From positions 149,530-213,529 of the forward strand of contig ONBB01000002.1 in the NCBI GenBank assembly GCA_900315935.1: a DNA stretch of 64,000 nt. Reading direction: 5' to 3'. The position numbers and the translations under genes are program-made. The stretch comes from an uncultured Bacteroidales bacterium (lineage in GTDB: Bacteria; Bacteroidota; Bacteroidia; Bacteroidales; P3). Below the pieces are notes generated by a model, which was given only the letters and a program-made list of their open reading frames with translations, was not told the DNA's origin and did not search any database. Below are positions 8,665 to 17,795 of the stretch, one piece after another. The stretch's first letter is position 1; each line of letters starts with the position of its first letter.

Positions 8665-9875
8665 AATAGGAATTGTCTGATATTGATAGCCTCTTTGAGA
8701 CCTTCGAACGAAAGGGCGTGAAGGCCAAGGAGGTAGATTGCCAGCAGGAGTGCCACCCACCAGTGGGTGCGGAAATAGGCATAAAGTGCGTCCACAGCCT
8801 CCGCGACGAGGGCATCACGCCGGGTCAGCGCCACCAATGTCAGCACCACGAGCCCGAAAAACCAACAGACGAACCAGCGGCCATAGTCGGTGGCCATGAA
8901 GAAGATAGGCATGGTGAGGAGCGTGATGGAGAGGTAGACGAGACGGTAGCGCCAAGCATGACTTTCAGCCTTGCGTGCGGCACGTACCCAAGGCCAATAG
9001 AGCACCGCCAGCAGGGGCAATAGGAGCAGCAACGAGAGCACCAACTCGGGCAGACGGTAGTGGGTGAGAACCTCGAGCGAGGCGTCACGATTGCCACTAT
9101 TGGACTGATAGTAAAGCACCTCAAGTACGTAAGGGTCGGCCTCGTAGGCGTTGGGGGCCACGGTGGCAGCCAAACGGGCGGAGAGTTCCTCTTGTGGCAA
9201 ATTCATACGGCTGAAGAGCCAGATGGAACCCAGCAAAATACCCATCGCCACCCCAATGGCCGCCGTCCAGGCCAGCCTGCGCCACGAGAAGCGCCCCTGG
9301 TCCCATAGGTCGTAAATCAGCATCGCCGCCACCAGCGGCATCAGGGTGCAGCAGAAGGTGTGATGTATCAGCCCACAGACGACACATAGCACCAGCGTGA
9401 AGGCATAGAAGCCACTGCGTCCGTGCCAGCGCAGGTAGGCCAGCAGCCAGGCGACGACGAGGATCAGTTGGTAGGTCTCCATGAAGATGACCGACATACC
9501 GGTATCGAACCATGCCAGGATGGAGAAGGGACCCAGGAAATAGAGGAGCATCATCATGGCCGAAGCCTTGGTGCGCACCACACGCGCAAAGAGCCATACC
9601 AATAACGCCATCAGCAGGGCGTTGGCGGCAATAACGAGAATGCGGATGTGAGAAGCCTCGACATAGTCGGGCAGTAAGAGGTGGCAGAGAGTACCGACGA
9701 GTTTGCGCCCACCGAAGCCTGTCTCGTAGCCGATATGGTAGTTGAGCGAAGGCCATCCGAAACAGGCAGACCCCATGGCTACCGCCACCACCTTGCCCAG
9801 CAGGGGCAGCAGCACCAGGGTGAGCATGAGAGCCACTGCGTAGCGTTCGATCCAAGCGGAGATTGTCCTATTCAT
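8661..9875 (-). CDS. polytopic membrane protein, GFGGRK family, copy B
   Basis: The 404-residue paralog of the gene at 7429-8664 shows the same order of motifs: NYHIGYETGFGGRKLVGT, FMETYQLIL, IHHTFCCTLMPL, and FFMATDYGRWFVCW. I chose the ATG at 9875 because it follows the U32 stop (9877-9879) with one base between; an ATG 12 bases earlier would overlap it. Adjacent tandem position and shared motifs indicate a local duplication followed by divergence, since the helices between motifs differ widely. Function is unknown; a role in envelope polysaccharide handling is possible but unsupported by neighbours. Confidence 0.85.
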   Translation of the reverse strand: MNRTISAWIERYAVALMLTLVLLPLLGKVVAVAMGSACFGWPSLNYHIGYETGFGGRKLVGTLCHLLLPDYVEASHIRILVIAANALLMALLVWLFARVVRTKASAMMMLLYFLGPFSILAWFDTGMSVIFMETYQLILVVAWLLAYLRWHGRSGFYAFTLVLCVVCGLIHHTFCCTLMPLVAAMLIYDLWDQGRFSWRRLAWTAAIGVAMGILLGSIWLFSRMNLPQEELSARLAATVAPNAYEADPYVLEVLYYQSNSGNRDASLEVLTHYRLPELVLSLLLLLPLLAVLYWPWVRAARKAESHAWRYRLVYLSITLLTMPIFFMATDYGRWFVCWFFGLVVLTLVALTRRDALVAEAVDALYAYFRTHWWVALLLAIYLLGLHALSFEGLKEAINIRQFLL

Positions 9876-9876
9876 A

Positions 9877-11133
9877 TTAGCATTCATCAATGACTTTATC
9901 AATGCGGTAGACCTTGTCGCCGCGCCGGAGGGGTTCGGTGGTGGCAAAGGAGAAGCGGTCGCCCTGATGCACCTCGGGTACGGGGTCGCGGTCGAGACGC
10001 AGCTCATTTATCGTGGCACGGTAGGCTCCGGTGGTATCGCCAATGACGATGACGTCGTCGCCCACGCCGAGTGTCTCGGCAGTTTGAAGGTGCACTTCGG
10101 CCACACCGATGCGGTGGAAGTAGTTCTTTACGGGACCAAGATAGACCTTCTGCTCGGTGGCCTGACTACCATAACGGTCGCTCCACTCGCCGAGGCGTCG
10201 GCCGAGATAGTAGCCATCCCAGAAGCCGCGGTTGAAGACTGTGGCAAGGCGTGAGGTCCATGCATCGATGCGCTCCTGCGTATATGTGCCGTTGGCGATG
10301 GCGTCCACCGCCTCGCGGTAGCACTCGGTTACGGTGCGCACATAGTCGGCACTCCTCCCCCGCCCCTCAATCTTGAGGACACGGACACCGGCATTGAGTA
10401 TCTTGTCGAGGAAGCCGATGGTGCAGAGGTCTTTGGGCGACATGATGTACTCGTTGTCGATCTCCAGTTCGAGATCGCTTTCCTTGTCCTTGACTATGTA
10501 GCCTCGGCGGCAGAGCTGGAGGCAGGCTCCGCGGTTGGCGGAGTAGGCTGCGTTGTCGAGCGAGAGGTAGCACTTGCCGCTGACGCTCATGCAGAGGGCG
10601 CCATGAGCGAATACCTCAATCTGGACGAGTTCGCCATTGGGGCCGCGCAAGTCGGTATCGGCAATGTAGCGGGTGATTTCGGCCACCTGTTCCAAAGACA
10701 GCTCGCGGGCAGTTACAATGACATCGGCGAACTGGGCGTAGAATCGCACGGCCTCGATGTTGGAGACATTGCACTGGGTGGAGATGTGCACCTCGAGGCC
10801 GAGGCTACGTGCATGGGTAATGACGGCGAGGTCGGAGGCGATGATAGCGCTGACGCCGGCATCCTTGGCGGCAACTAGCAGGGCTCGCATCTCGGCCAAC
10901 TCGTGATTGTAGATGATGGTGTTGACGGTGAGATAGGTGCGCACACCGGCACCGTGAGCGATGCGGCATATCTCGCGCAGATCGTCGACGGTGAAGTTGG
11001 CCGCCGAGCGCGACCGCATATTGAGATTGCCGACACCGAAGTAGACGGCGTTGGCACCGCCTTGGATGGCGGCCTGCAGGCCAGCGTAGCTGCCCACAGG
11101 GGACATGATTTCTATCTGGCAGTGGTTACTCAT
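9877..11133 (-). CDS. peptidase U32 family protein, probable RNA-modification factor
   Basis: The 418-residue product has the U32 architecture: an N-terminal TIM-barrel half (MSPVGSYAGLQAAIQGGANAVYFG split over residues 10-33) and the U32 signature EVFAHGALCMSVSGKCYLS around residue 180, with conserved cysteines also in RGACLQLCRRGY. Members once called peptidases include TrhP, needed for 5-hydroxyuridine in tRNA, and RlhA for 23S rRNA hydroxylation; the single-domain length fits TrhP-like proteins better than RlhA. Its start overlaps the alpha/beta hydrolase stop by 8 bases. Which RNA it serves cannot be read from the sequence. Confidence 0.88.
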   Translation of the reverse strand: MSNHCQIEIMSPVGSYAGLQAAIQGGANAVYFGVGNLNMRSRSAANFTVDDLREICRIAHGAGVRTYLTVNTIIYNHELAEMRALLVAAKDAGVSAIIASDLAVITHARSLGLEVHISTQCNVSNIEAVRFYAQFADVIVTARELSLEQVAEITRYIADTDLRGPNGELVQIEVFAHGALCMSVSGKCYLSLDNAAYSANRGACLQLCRRGYIVKDKESDLELEIDNEYIMSPKDLCTIGFLDKILNAGVRVLKIEGRGRSADYVRTVTECYREAVDAIANGTYTQERIDAWTSRLATVFNRGFWDGYYLGRRLGEWSDRYGSQATEQKVYLGPVKNYFHRIGVAEVHLQTAETLGVGDDVIVIGDTTGAYRATINELRLDRDPVPEVHQGDRFSFATTEPLRRGDKVYRIDKVIDEC

Positions 11134-12049
11134 AGAGATCCATGACTGTCATGGTGGTCCATTTGGTGGGTACGAGTTTGGAGTCGGTCATGGTGGCGTC
11201 GAGGGTGGTGATGCGGCCGTCGAGAGTTTGGTCGACAAAGGCGCAGAAGAGGTCGGCTGAGCCGGGCAGCCACGTGGCCACCTCGTGCCCGATGCCGGGG
11301 AAGCGGACAATCCAGTGCGGCAGCTGCTGCTTGGAGAGTACCTTGGCCACGCGATGCGACCCATAGAGGGTACGGCTTACCAATGGCGCCAACTTCTTGT
11401 AGGAGACAATCTTGTCTTTCATGCCGTGGAGCAGCATGGTGGGAGCCGGCGGCGTGAGGTAGGCCAAGTCGCCGCGGCGGCACATCAAGGCACCGGCATA
11501 GGAAACCACGGCGGCAGGTTTCCAATTGGCGGGGAGTTCGCGTGCCTGCTTCATGCCGTTGGCGCGGCAGAAGTCGGTCATCAGCACCGTGATGGCGCCA
11601 GCCGAGGAACCGGTGAGGATGATATTGGCGGGGTCGATGCCGAGCTCGTCGGCATGGGCAACCACCCACGCACAGGCTGCAGCGCAGTCCTCGACGGCGA
11701 TGTCGATACAGTACTGGAAGAGGTCCTGCATGTGCAGCAGGCCGCTAAGGCGGGCCGTGGTGGCCGAGTCGGTGAGTCCGAGACGATAGTCGGGGCACAC
11801 CACCGTATAGCCGCGCTGAGTGAGCGTCTGGGCAATGGGTACCTGCAGCTCGTCGGCACGGTTGCCAGTGAAGAAACCGCCGCCGAAGACAGAGATAACA
11901 CAGGCGCGGTCAGCACGCGGCACGGCGGGACGATGCACATCAAGGTAGAGGGTTAAGTCGCGCTGCACAAAGGCATACGTCTCGGGGCGCTGGGCTTCCA
12001 CCGAGAGAGATATAGCAAGCAGTACAAAGAAAATCAAGTGTCTAGACAT
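11126..12049 (-). CDS. secreted alpha/beta hydrolase (carboxylesterase-like)
   Basis: The 307-residue protein begins with a cleavable signal peptide ending SVEAQ at about residue 19. The fold is shown by the oxyanion segment SVFGGGFFTGN, the nucleophile elbow GSSAGA near residue 148, the acid-region segment LLHGMKDKIV and a His in GIGHEVATW. This is the esterase/lipase type that often deacylates carbohydrates or small esters in the periplasm; the substrate is unknown. It overlaps the U32 gene by 8 bases downstream and is 3 bases after the lipoprotein gene upstream, so the cluster is probably one transcript. Confidence 0.87.
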   Translation of the reverse strand: MSRHLIFFVLLAISLSVEAQRPETYAFVQRDLTLYLDVHRPAVPRADRACVISVFGGGFFTGNRADELQVPIAQTLTQRGYTVVCPDYRLGLTDSATTARLSGLLHMQDLFQYCIDIAVEDCAAACAWVVAHADELGIDPANIILTGSSAGAITVLMTDFCRANGMKQARELPANWKPAAVVSYAGALMCRRGDLAYLTPPAPTMLLHGMKDKIVSYKKLAPLVSRTLYGSHRVAKVLSKQQLPHWIVRFPGIGHEVATWLPGSADLFCAFVDQTLDGRITTLDATMTDSKLVPTKWTTMTVMDLYE

Positions 12050-12052
12050 AGG

Positions 12053-12808
12053 CTAGAAGGCAAAAGTGAGACCTGTGGAGACGGTAATCCAGTCGAAAAC
12101 GAGGTTGACGCTGGCACCAGGAAGGTCGGAAAGCCAGGCAAGTCCCACGCGGAGGTTCCACTTCACCTGCTCGCTGCCGACACGGAACTGGAACTGCGGC
12201 TCGATGAGGAAATTGGTGGTGGTATACAGCTTGGAGCGGCTCTCCGAGAGGGTGCCGTCCGGGTCGTAGGATCGGTAGTCGAAATCAGGCATAAAGGCGC
12301 CTGCCTTGAGGCCGAAGGCGAGGTCGATGTGGCCGTTGGCCAAACCGCGCAGGCCGATGTTTCCCTGGGCGAAGGGAAGCATGAAGTGGCCGTCATATTC
12401 GTAACTACGGCCATCCTTCATCGACTTGTCGTCATCGTCATCAAAGTCGTCACTGTCATAGCTCGTCCTGTCACGCCAGGCACCGCCAAGGCCGAAGCCG
12501 AGGTACCCCTCGACGACGCCGTATTTACCCATCGTGGTGTAGGCGCCGGCGGCAATGTGTCCGTAAGTGTTGTCGAAACCAAAGTTGAGGTGAGCCTGAC
12601 CGGCCAAGTGGTCGGTAAAACCATAGCTGCCGGTGGCGTTGAGCGTGAGCACATCGGGCAGAATCCAAGCGGAGAGGCCGACCGAAAGGTCAACCTGCGC
12701 ATCGCCCTTGTGGTTCACCAGCGGAATGCTTACCGCCTGGGGATGATAGATGCTGCATCCAGTGGCCAGCACCGCCACGAAAGAGAGAAAAAGTAGACGT
12801 TGTTTCAT
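12053..12808 (-). CDS. lipoprotein with predicted outer-membrane beta-barrel
   Basis: The 251-residue product has a lipoprotein signal (MKQRLLFLSFVAVLATGC, Cys at residue 18). The rest alternates short aromatic/hydrophobic strands (LNFGFDNTYGHIAAGAYT, GYLGFGLGGAW) typical of small outer-membrane barrels, and ends in AF. A strongly acidic loop (SDDFDDDDDK) lies near residue 122. No named family is evident. It is the first gene of the minus-strand run leading to radA. Upstream lies the decayed gene fragment at 12871-13044. Confidence 0.82.
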   Translation of the reverse strand: MKQRLLFLSFVAVLATGCSIYHPQAVSIPLVNHKGDAQVDLSVGLSAWILPDVLTLNATGSYGFTDHLAGQAHLNFGFDNTYGHIAAGAYTTMGKYGVVEGYLGFGLGGAWRDRTSYDSDDFDDDDDKSMKDGRSYEYDGHFMLPFAQGNIGLRGLANGHIDLAFGLKAGAFMPDFDYRSYDPDGTLSESRSKLYTTTNFLIEPQFQFRVGSEQVKWNLRVGLAWLSDLPGASVNLVFDWITVSTGLTFAF

Positions 12809-12870
12809 AATGGCTGTTTTATAATTTATAGACAGAATAACGCAGCCATCAAAAAAATATTGTACACCCC

Positions 12871-13044
12871 CTACTTGAGGCCAATAACTATCATAATTCT
12901 ATCCGTATCGGTCTCATTTCGCAGCTTGTTGTCTGCGTCTGTGGCGAGGTCGGATGACAGCAGTTTAAAAAAGACCTGTTATATGGCGAAGAGGCCATTG
13001 AACTGGCGGTAGTAAACATTGAGGTCGTCGAGGGTGAAGATAAG
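12871..13044 (-). pseudogene. decayed copy of the 3' end of the secreted coiled-coil gene
   Basis: Translated on the minus strand this segment reads FTLDDLNVYYRQ...NGLFAI-stop-QVFFKLL...SDLATDADNKL...GLK-stop. It aligns end to end with the last 56 codons of the intact gene at 14415-16220 (STLDDLNAYHRQ...NGLLAIQQAFLNLL...SDLATDADNKL...GLK), including the final stop codon. By hand about two thirds of residues and about 80% of bases agree, most changes being G-to-A or C-to-T. An internal TAA replaces a Gln codon, and no start remains. The fragment and the intact gene bracket the third GFGGRK membrane gene. Confidence 0.9.
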
Positions 13045-13084
13045 CCCCCTCACTCCAACCGCCCCCCCTATACCTCAAAGACAT

Positions 13085-14365
13085 TCAACAGTGGACGAAA
13101 ATTCCCAGCCAATCGAAAATAGTCCTAACCTCCGCCATAACAAAGGCGTTCCCGTTCTGCAGCCAGGCTACATATAGGAACATTGCGGCAGCGAGGAACG
13201 GATGGCGTTTAATCCAGTTCAGCGTATGGTTCCACCCTACCAGCACCCCCTTGTCGTCCAAGCCCACACCGACCACTGAAAGCATGAACAAACCGAAGAA
13301 CAAGGCATAGAACCAACGGCAATAGTCGGTGGCGATGAGAAAGACCGGGAGTGTGAAAATCAGCAAAAGGGCGACAGGGAGAAGGTAGCGCAAACGCATC
13401 AGGCGTGTAGTGGCTTGTTTCATCGCACGATACCAAGGAGAGAGAAGAAACGCGAAAACCGGACTCAATAGAAGCAGGCTTGGCAAAAAACACATCCAGC
13501 GGCTCTGAAGATTGCCAGCGTCCAGCTGGTATTTGACGTTGCCCATGATATCAAGATAAAACACAACATTGAAGATGTGCTTGTCGCGACGAAAAACGCC
13601 AAGGACGGTACGGTCGCATATACTGCGATAGAGTGTATCAACATCGACTTTCATCGTGTCAAAGAACATAATTACCAACAGTATAGCAAAGAGTAACAGA
13701 CAAATTGCACCATATGGCAAAAGGCGCCGCCTATGGATGAAACCTTGCTCCGAAATGCTGTCGTAGGCAAACAAACCAAGCGCCAGGGGGAACAGCATGC
13801 AGCAATATAAAGGATGCGTCAGGACAGCCATTGAAAGCAACAGCGCCGAAAGGACATAGTACCACCACCTGCGGGTTTTGCAAACGACAAAACATACCAT
13901 CCACACAAGGGTGAACATGTAGAGCCAGATGTCAATATAGTCAACAGAAAGATACGTCAGGAAAAATTTATGAAAAGCATAAGGCGAAAATGCGACACCC
14001 AACGTGGCGGCAAGCCCCAATGCCGTATGCCTACGGAACCCCCAGGCAATAAGAAAAACAAATAGAACGATGCAGATGAAGACGCATCCCAACAGAATCG
14101 GAAGAAGCTCCCTATGGCCTATCAGATGGGAGACCTGCGATGTAGGGGGTGGTGATAAAGTACCGTAGAACAGCAAGTTACACACTGTACCCACAAACTT
14201 CCTGCCTCCAAATCCGGTGTCATAGCCAACATAGTAGTAGCCCGTGTGGATACCTTCCAATGTCCCCCTAGCCATTTTGACCACATGGACAATGGATGGC
14301 ACAAAAATAATAAACAAAAGGATAACCCATTTCACAAAAGACAGTATGGATTTGGTTTTCATCAA
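13085..14365 (-). CDS. polytopic membrane protein, GFGGRK family, copy C
   Basis: The 426-residue protein is the third member of the family at 7429-8664 and 8661-9875. It keeps YYVGYDTGFGGRKFVGT after helix 1, THPLYCCMLFPL in place of the HHTFCCTL motif, and FLIATDYCRWFYALFF near the end. Base composition is visibly more AT-rich than its neighbours, and codon use follows. It is flanked by the decayed and intact ends of the same coiled-coil gene, which suggests arrival or rearrangement at a duplicated site. Function unknown, as for the other two copies. Confidence 0.84.
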   Translation of the reverse strand: MMKTKSILSFVKWVILLFIIFVPSIVHVVKMARGTLEGIHTGYYYVGYDTGFGGRKFVGTVCNLLFYGTLSPPPTSQVSHLIGHRELLPILLGCVFICIVLFVFLIAWGFRRHTALGLAATLGVAFSPYAFHKFFLTYLSVDYIDIWLYMFTLVWMVCFVVCKTRRWWYYVLSALLLSMAVLTHPLYCCMLFPLALGLFAYDSISEQGFIHRRRLLPYGAICLLLFAILLVIMFFDTMKVDVDTLYRSICDRTVLGVFRRDKHIFNVVFYLDIMGNVKYQLDAGNLQSRWMCFLPSLLLLSPVFAFLLSPWYRAMKQATTRLMRLRYLLPVALLLIFTLPVFLIATDYCRWFYALFFGLFMLSVVGVGLDDKGVLVGWNHTLNWIKRHPFLAAAMFLYVAWLQNGNAFVMAEVRTIFDWLGIFVHC

Positions 14366-14414
14366 TGTAAAGTTTCACAGATAATGGTCACTCAAATTAA
14401 CAGGGGTTCAGCGT

Positions 14415-16220
14415 TCACTTTAAACCCAGCACCAGGCGAATCTTGTCGACATCCTGCTCGCCTTTGAGCTTGTTGTCGGCGTCGGTGGCGAGGTCGGATG
14501 CCAGCAGGTTGAGGAAGGCCTGCTGTATGGCCAGAAGGCCGTTGGACTGGCGGTGGTAGGCGTTGAGGTCATCGAGAGTGGAGATGTCGGTAATAACGAG
14601 TGTGGCTTTCTCGAGGCGCTGGTAGGCACGCGCGATGTTGCGGAAGGAGTTGGATCTACCGCCGATGCGGTCGGCATTGGACGACATGGTACGGCAGAGC
14701 TGTTGCGTCCGAAGGGTGGACTCCAGCATGTTGCGATGCAACTCTAGGCCGGCGATGAAACGATGCCCATGGTCAATCGATGCAAAATTGGGCGTTAGGG
14801 AAGCACCCTTGCGCAGGTTGCAGTAACCACTCCAGAGGATGCGGTCGTCGCGACGGTGCGTGGTGATGGAGTCGTCCAAGCGTCGTATCTCATTGCGCAG
14901 CTCGACAGTCTGCTGATAAAGACGCTGCACCTGTACCGCACGGTCCAGCCGCTCGAGGTACTGCTGCCCCTCGCTGGTGGTGCGGAAGGTGGGTATGGGT
15001 ATGAGGCTGGCGCGCAATTCACGATAGGACGCCGCCACGTCGCGAAGCGACGAATGCGACACATTGATTATCGAATCGGAACGTAACGAGATACCCTCCA
15101 ATAGGGGGTAGGCGTCAATATAAAGCTGCTGTGCATCAACAAATTCCTGCAGGTCGCTCACGAAACCGACACTCTCGGCTGTAGTGGTGAACGATGGCAG
15201 TGTGTTAAGTGTACGGAGGGTCTCACGGTAAGCAGTAACGATATCACGAAACTTTTTGCCGTAAAGGCGCTGTATATGGTCGCTGTTCTGATGGATGGTG
15301 GTGCGCAAGTCGATGGTCTGCATATAGCGCTGCTGCACAGCGATGATACTGCGCAGGCGCGTGGTGTAGTCTTCGTACTCTCGCAAGTCTGCAAATGAAA
15401 TGGGCACCGAAGTGTTTTTGAATATCCGCGAATAGGATCGGTAGACATCGGTGTTGTCCTTCTCGCAGCGAGCCTTGAGCTGGTTCTTGAAATTCTCGAT
15501 TTGGCTGGTGAGCGAGTTAGGAGAGAGGAGGTTCTCCAGCAGGTCAAGCTGGAACGTATTTAACTCATCGAGTTGGGTCAACGTCTGCTGGGTGGTGCTG
15601 GCAAGTGAGAGGTCGTACTTATTGTAGACCATGAGATAGGAATAGTATAGATCCTTGAGTTCCTTGAGTTTCAGTTTGTCGGTGATACCGTTACCGTCGC
15701 AAGCCGAAAGGATGGCGCGGTGGTGGCGATCGATGTTCTGCTTGAGCGAAACGGCCTGACCCTGGCGTTCTTCCTGCTGACGACGCTGTTCCGCGATGGC
15801 GCGCTGGCGGGCAGCCTCCTTTTCGGCCTCCACCCTTTGTTGCTCCATACGCGAATAGCGCAGACTCATGCGTCCCAGATAGTCTGCCACAGTGCGCAAC
15901 TGCGGAGCATAGCGGTCAAAGTCGTTCACCACAATATGGGTGTCGAGCCAAAGCAGCGTGTCGTCGCGCCGGTAGTCGTTCTCCAACGATGTCAACAACC
16001 GCTGCACCTGGTTTCGCATGTCGATGCAGAGGGTTGCAAGCGTGGCATAATTCTGCGGCTTCGCATCAAGGTAAGCCTGCGTAGCGTTGGTGTCGCGCAC
16101 AAAGGTGGAATCAAGTTCATAGTTGGGCAGCAGGTCGCCCACCGAAAGTACTATGGGCGACTGGGCATGGAGTCCCATCGGGAGAAATAGCAAGAGAAGT
16201 AGCAGGTGCAGTTTCTTCAT
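14415..16220 (-). CDS. secreted helical coiled-coil protein of unknown function
   Basis: The 601-residue protein has a signal peptide (MKKLHLLLLLLFLPMGLHAQ) and is then almost wholly predicted alpha-helix. A strong coiled-coil rich in Gln, Arg and Glu (QQRVEAEKEAARQRAIAEQ) lies at about residues 127-155. The remainder looks like three or four degenerate helical repeats, each carrying a segment such as LRTLNTLPSFTTT or LRASLIPIPTFRTT followed by a long helix. I recognise no family. It starts 6 bases after the purF-like stop, so the two probably share a transcript. A decayed partial copy lies at 12871-13044. Confidence 0.8.
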   Translation of the reverse strand: MKKLHLLLLLLFLPMGLHAQSPIVLSVGDLLPNYELDSTFVRDTNATQAYLDAKPQNYATLATLCIDMRNQVQRLLTSLENDYRRDDTLLWLDTHIVVNDFDRYAPQLRTVADYLGRMSLRYSRMEQQRVEAEKEAARQRAIAEQRRQQEERQGQAVSLKQNIDRHHRAILSACDGNGITDKLKLKELKDLYYSYLMVYNKYDLSLASTTQQTLTQLDELNTFQLDLLENLLSPNSLTSQIENFKNQLKARCEKDNTDVYRSYSRIFKNTSVPISFADLREYEDYTTRLRSIIAVQQRYMQTIDLRTTIHQNSDHIQRLYGKKFRDIVTAYRETLRTLNTLPSFTTTAESVGFVSDLQEFVDAQQLYIDAYPLLEGISLRSDSIINVSHSSLRDVAASYRELRASLIPIPTFRTTSEGQQYLERLDRAVQVQRLYQQTVELRNEIRRLDDSITTHRRDDRILWSGYCNLRKGASLTPNFASIDHGHRFIAGLELHRNMLESTLRTQQLCRTMSSNADRIGGRSNSFRNIARAYQRLEKATLVITDISTLDDLNAYHRQSNGLLAIQQAFLNLLASDLATDADNKLKGEQDVDKIRLVLGLK

Positions 16221-16226
16221 ACCATA

Positions 16227-17639
16227 TTATTTATCTCCGCAGGAGGAGGCATCGAAGCAGTGGAGGCAGAGGCTTTCGCGCGGCAGGCCGATGGCCTGGC
16301 AGACATCGTCGATGGTGTTGAATGCCAACGAGTCGACACCGATATGCTGGCGGATGACCTCGACCATGCGCTGGTATTCGGGAGTGGTGTGGTCATGGTA
16401 CGCCTCGAGGTTGCGGACGGTGCCGCCTTCGAGTTCCTCAATCACACGGCGGGTTATCAGCTCGCGGTCGGTCTTGGATTCGGAGAAGTTGAGGAACGGG
16501 CAGCCGTGGACCAGCGGCGGGCAGCTGATGCGGACATGCACCTTGCGGGCGCCGTAGTCGTAAAGCATCTTGACATTGTCGCGCAGCTGGGTGCCGCGGA
16601 CGATGGAGTCGTCGCAGAAGACCACTTCCTTACCCTGTAGCACAGATCGCGAGGCAATGAGCTTCATGCGAGCCACCAAAGCGCGGTCGGCCTGGTTGAC
16701 GGGCATGAACGAGCGGCTCCAGGTGGGGGTGTACTTCAGCAGGCCGCGCTTGTAGGGTATTTGGCGGCCGTTGCTGTAGCCGAGGGCCATGCCGATACCC
16801 GAGTCGGGGATGGGGCTCACAAAGTCGGCGTGCACATCGTCGCGCTGCCCCATAAGACGACCCAGCTCATAGCGCACCTCCTCGGCATTGATGCCCTCGT
16901 ATTCTGTGCAGGGATAGCCATAGTAAATCCAAAGGAAGGAGCAAATCTGGAGTTTTTCCTCGGCTGGGCGCATCACCTTGATGCCGCCGTCGACACTGAC
17001 CTTGACAATCTCGCCAGGCCCGACAAAACGGCAGGTCTCATAACCCAGATTGACATAGGAATGGCTCTCCGAGGCGAGGGCATAATCATTACCACGGCGC
17101 CCGATAACGATAGGTGTGCGTCCATAGCGGTCGCGCGCCGCGATGACACCGTCGGGCGTGAGTATGAGCATGTTGCAACTGCCCTTGACGCGGTTGTACA
17201 CGTTCTCGATGCCCGACACAAAGTCCTTGCCCTGCGAAATAAGGAGGGCTATGAGCTCGGTGGGGTTGGTGCGCCCGCGAGAGAGGTCGGTGAACTGCTG
17301 ATGGCGGCTGAGGCAGTCCTGCTCCAGTTCGTCGATATTGTTGATTTTCGACACCGTGGCGATGGCGAAACGACCGAGGTGCGAATTGACCATGACGGGC
17401 TGCGCCTCGGTGTCGGAGATGATGCCGATACCCACATTGCCGCGCATCTCGTCGAGGTCCTTGGCAAACTTGGGGCGGAAATGCGAATTCTCGATATTGT
17501 GGATGTTCTGGTGTGCATCATTACCCTCAAATGTTGCCAAACCGGCACGCTTGGTGCCAAGGTGGGAATGATAGTCCGTCCCGTAGAACAGGTCGGTTAC
17601 GCAGGGATGCTCACTGACGACGCCAAAAAAGCCGCTCAT
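16227..17639 (-). CDS. amidophosphoribosyltransferase-like protein (PurF paralog) with Ser at the nucleophile position
   Basis: The 470-residue protein has both PurF domains: an N-terminal Ntn glutaminase-type domain and a C-terminal phosphoribosyltransferase domain with the PRPP motif VVFCDDSIVRGTQ near residue 338. PurF makes phosphoribosylamine from PRPP and glutamine at the start of purine synthesis. Canonical PurF begins, after removal of Met, with Cys-Gly (CGIxG); here the start is MSGFFGVVS, so the catalytic Cys is Ser. No alternative start restores it. The tail has CLHCFDASSC. It may use ammonia, use Ser as nucleophile, or have another role. A promoter with good -7 and -33 boxes precedes it. 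Confidence 0.85.
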   Translation of the reverse strand: MSGFFGVVSEHPCVTDLFYGTDYHSHLGTKRAGLATFEGNDAHQNIHNIENSHFRPKFAKDLDEMRGNVGIGIISDTEAQPVMVNSHLGRFAIATVSKINNIDELEQDCLSRHQQFTDLSRGRTNPTELIALLISQGKDFVSGIENVYNRVKGSCNMLILTPDGVIAARDRYGRTPIVIGRRGNDYALASESHSYVNLGYETCRFVGPGEIVKVSVDGGIKVMRPAEEKLQICSFLWIYYGYPCTEYEGINAEEVRYELGRLMGQRDDVHADFVSPIPDSGIGMALGYSNGRQIPYKRGLLKYTPTWSRSFMPVNQADRALVARMKLIASRSVLQGKEVVFCDDSIVRGTQLRDNVKMLYDYGARKVHVRISCPPLVHGCPFLNFSESKTDRELITRRVIEELEGGTVRNLEAYHDHTTPEYQRMVEVIRQHIGVDSLAFNTIDDVCQAIGLPRESLCLHCFDASSCGDK

Positions 17640-17719
17640 GGTGTTTTAGGATTTAATACAACAATACTATCTATTGATTTCCATCATCTTACACCCGTTT
17701 TCCGGGTGTATTTCAAATA

Positions 17720-17754
17720 CAAAGGTACACATTTTCTACGGCATGGCAGGCAAA
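17720..17754 (-). promoter_or_regulatory. promoter of the PurF-like gene
   Basis: On the minus strand TACCTTTG (17720-17727) fits TAnnTTTG and TTTG (17751-17754) lies 23 bases upstream. The start codon is 80 bases downstream. Confidence 0.7.
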
Positions 17755-17795
17755 AGTTACTAACCACGCTGTTAATTTCCCTCTCGGGAAAGCAG

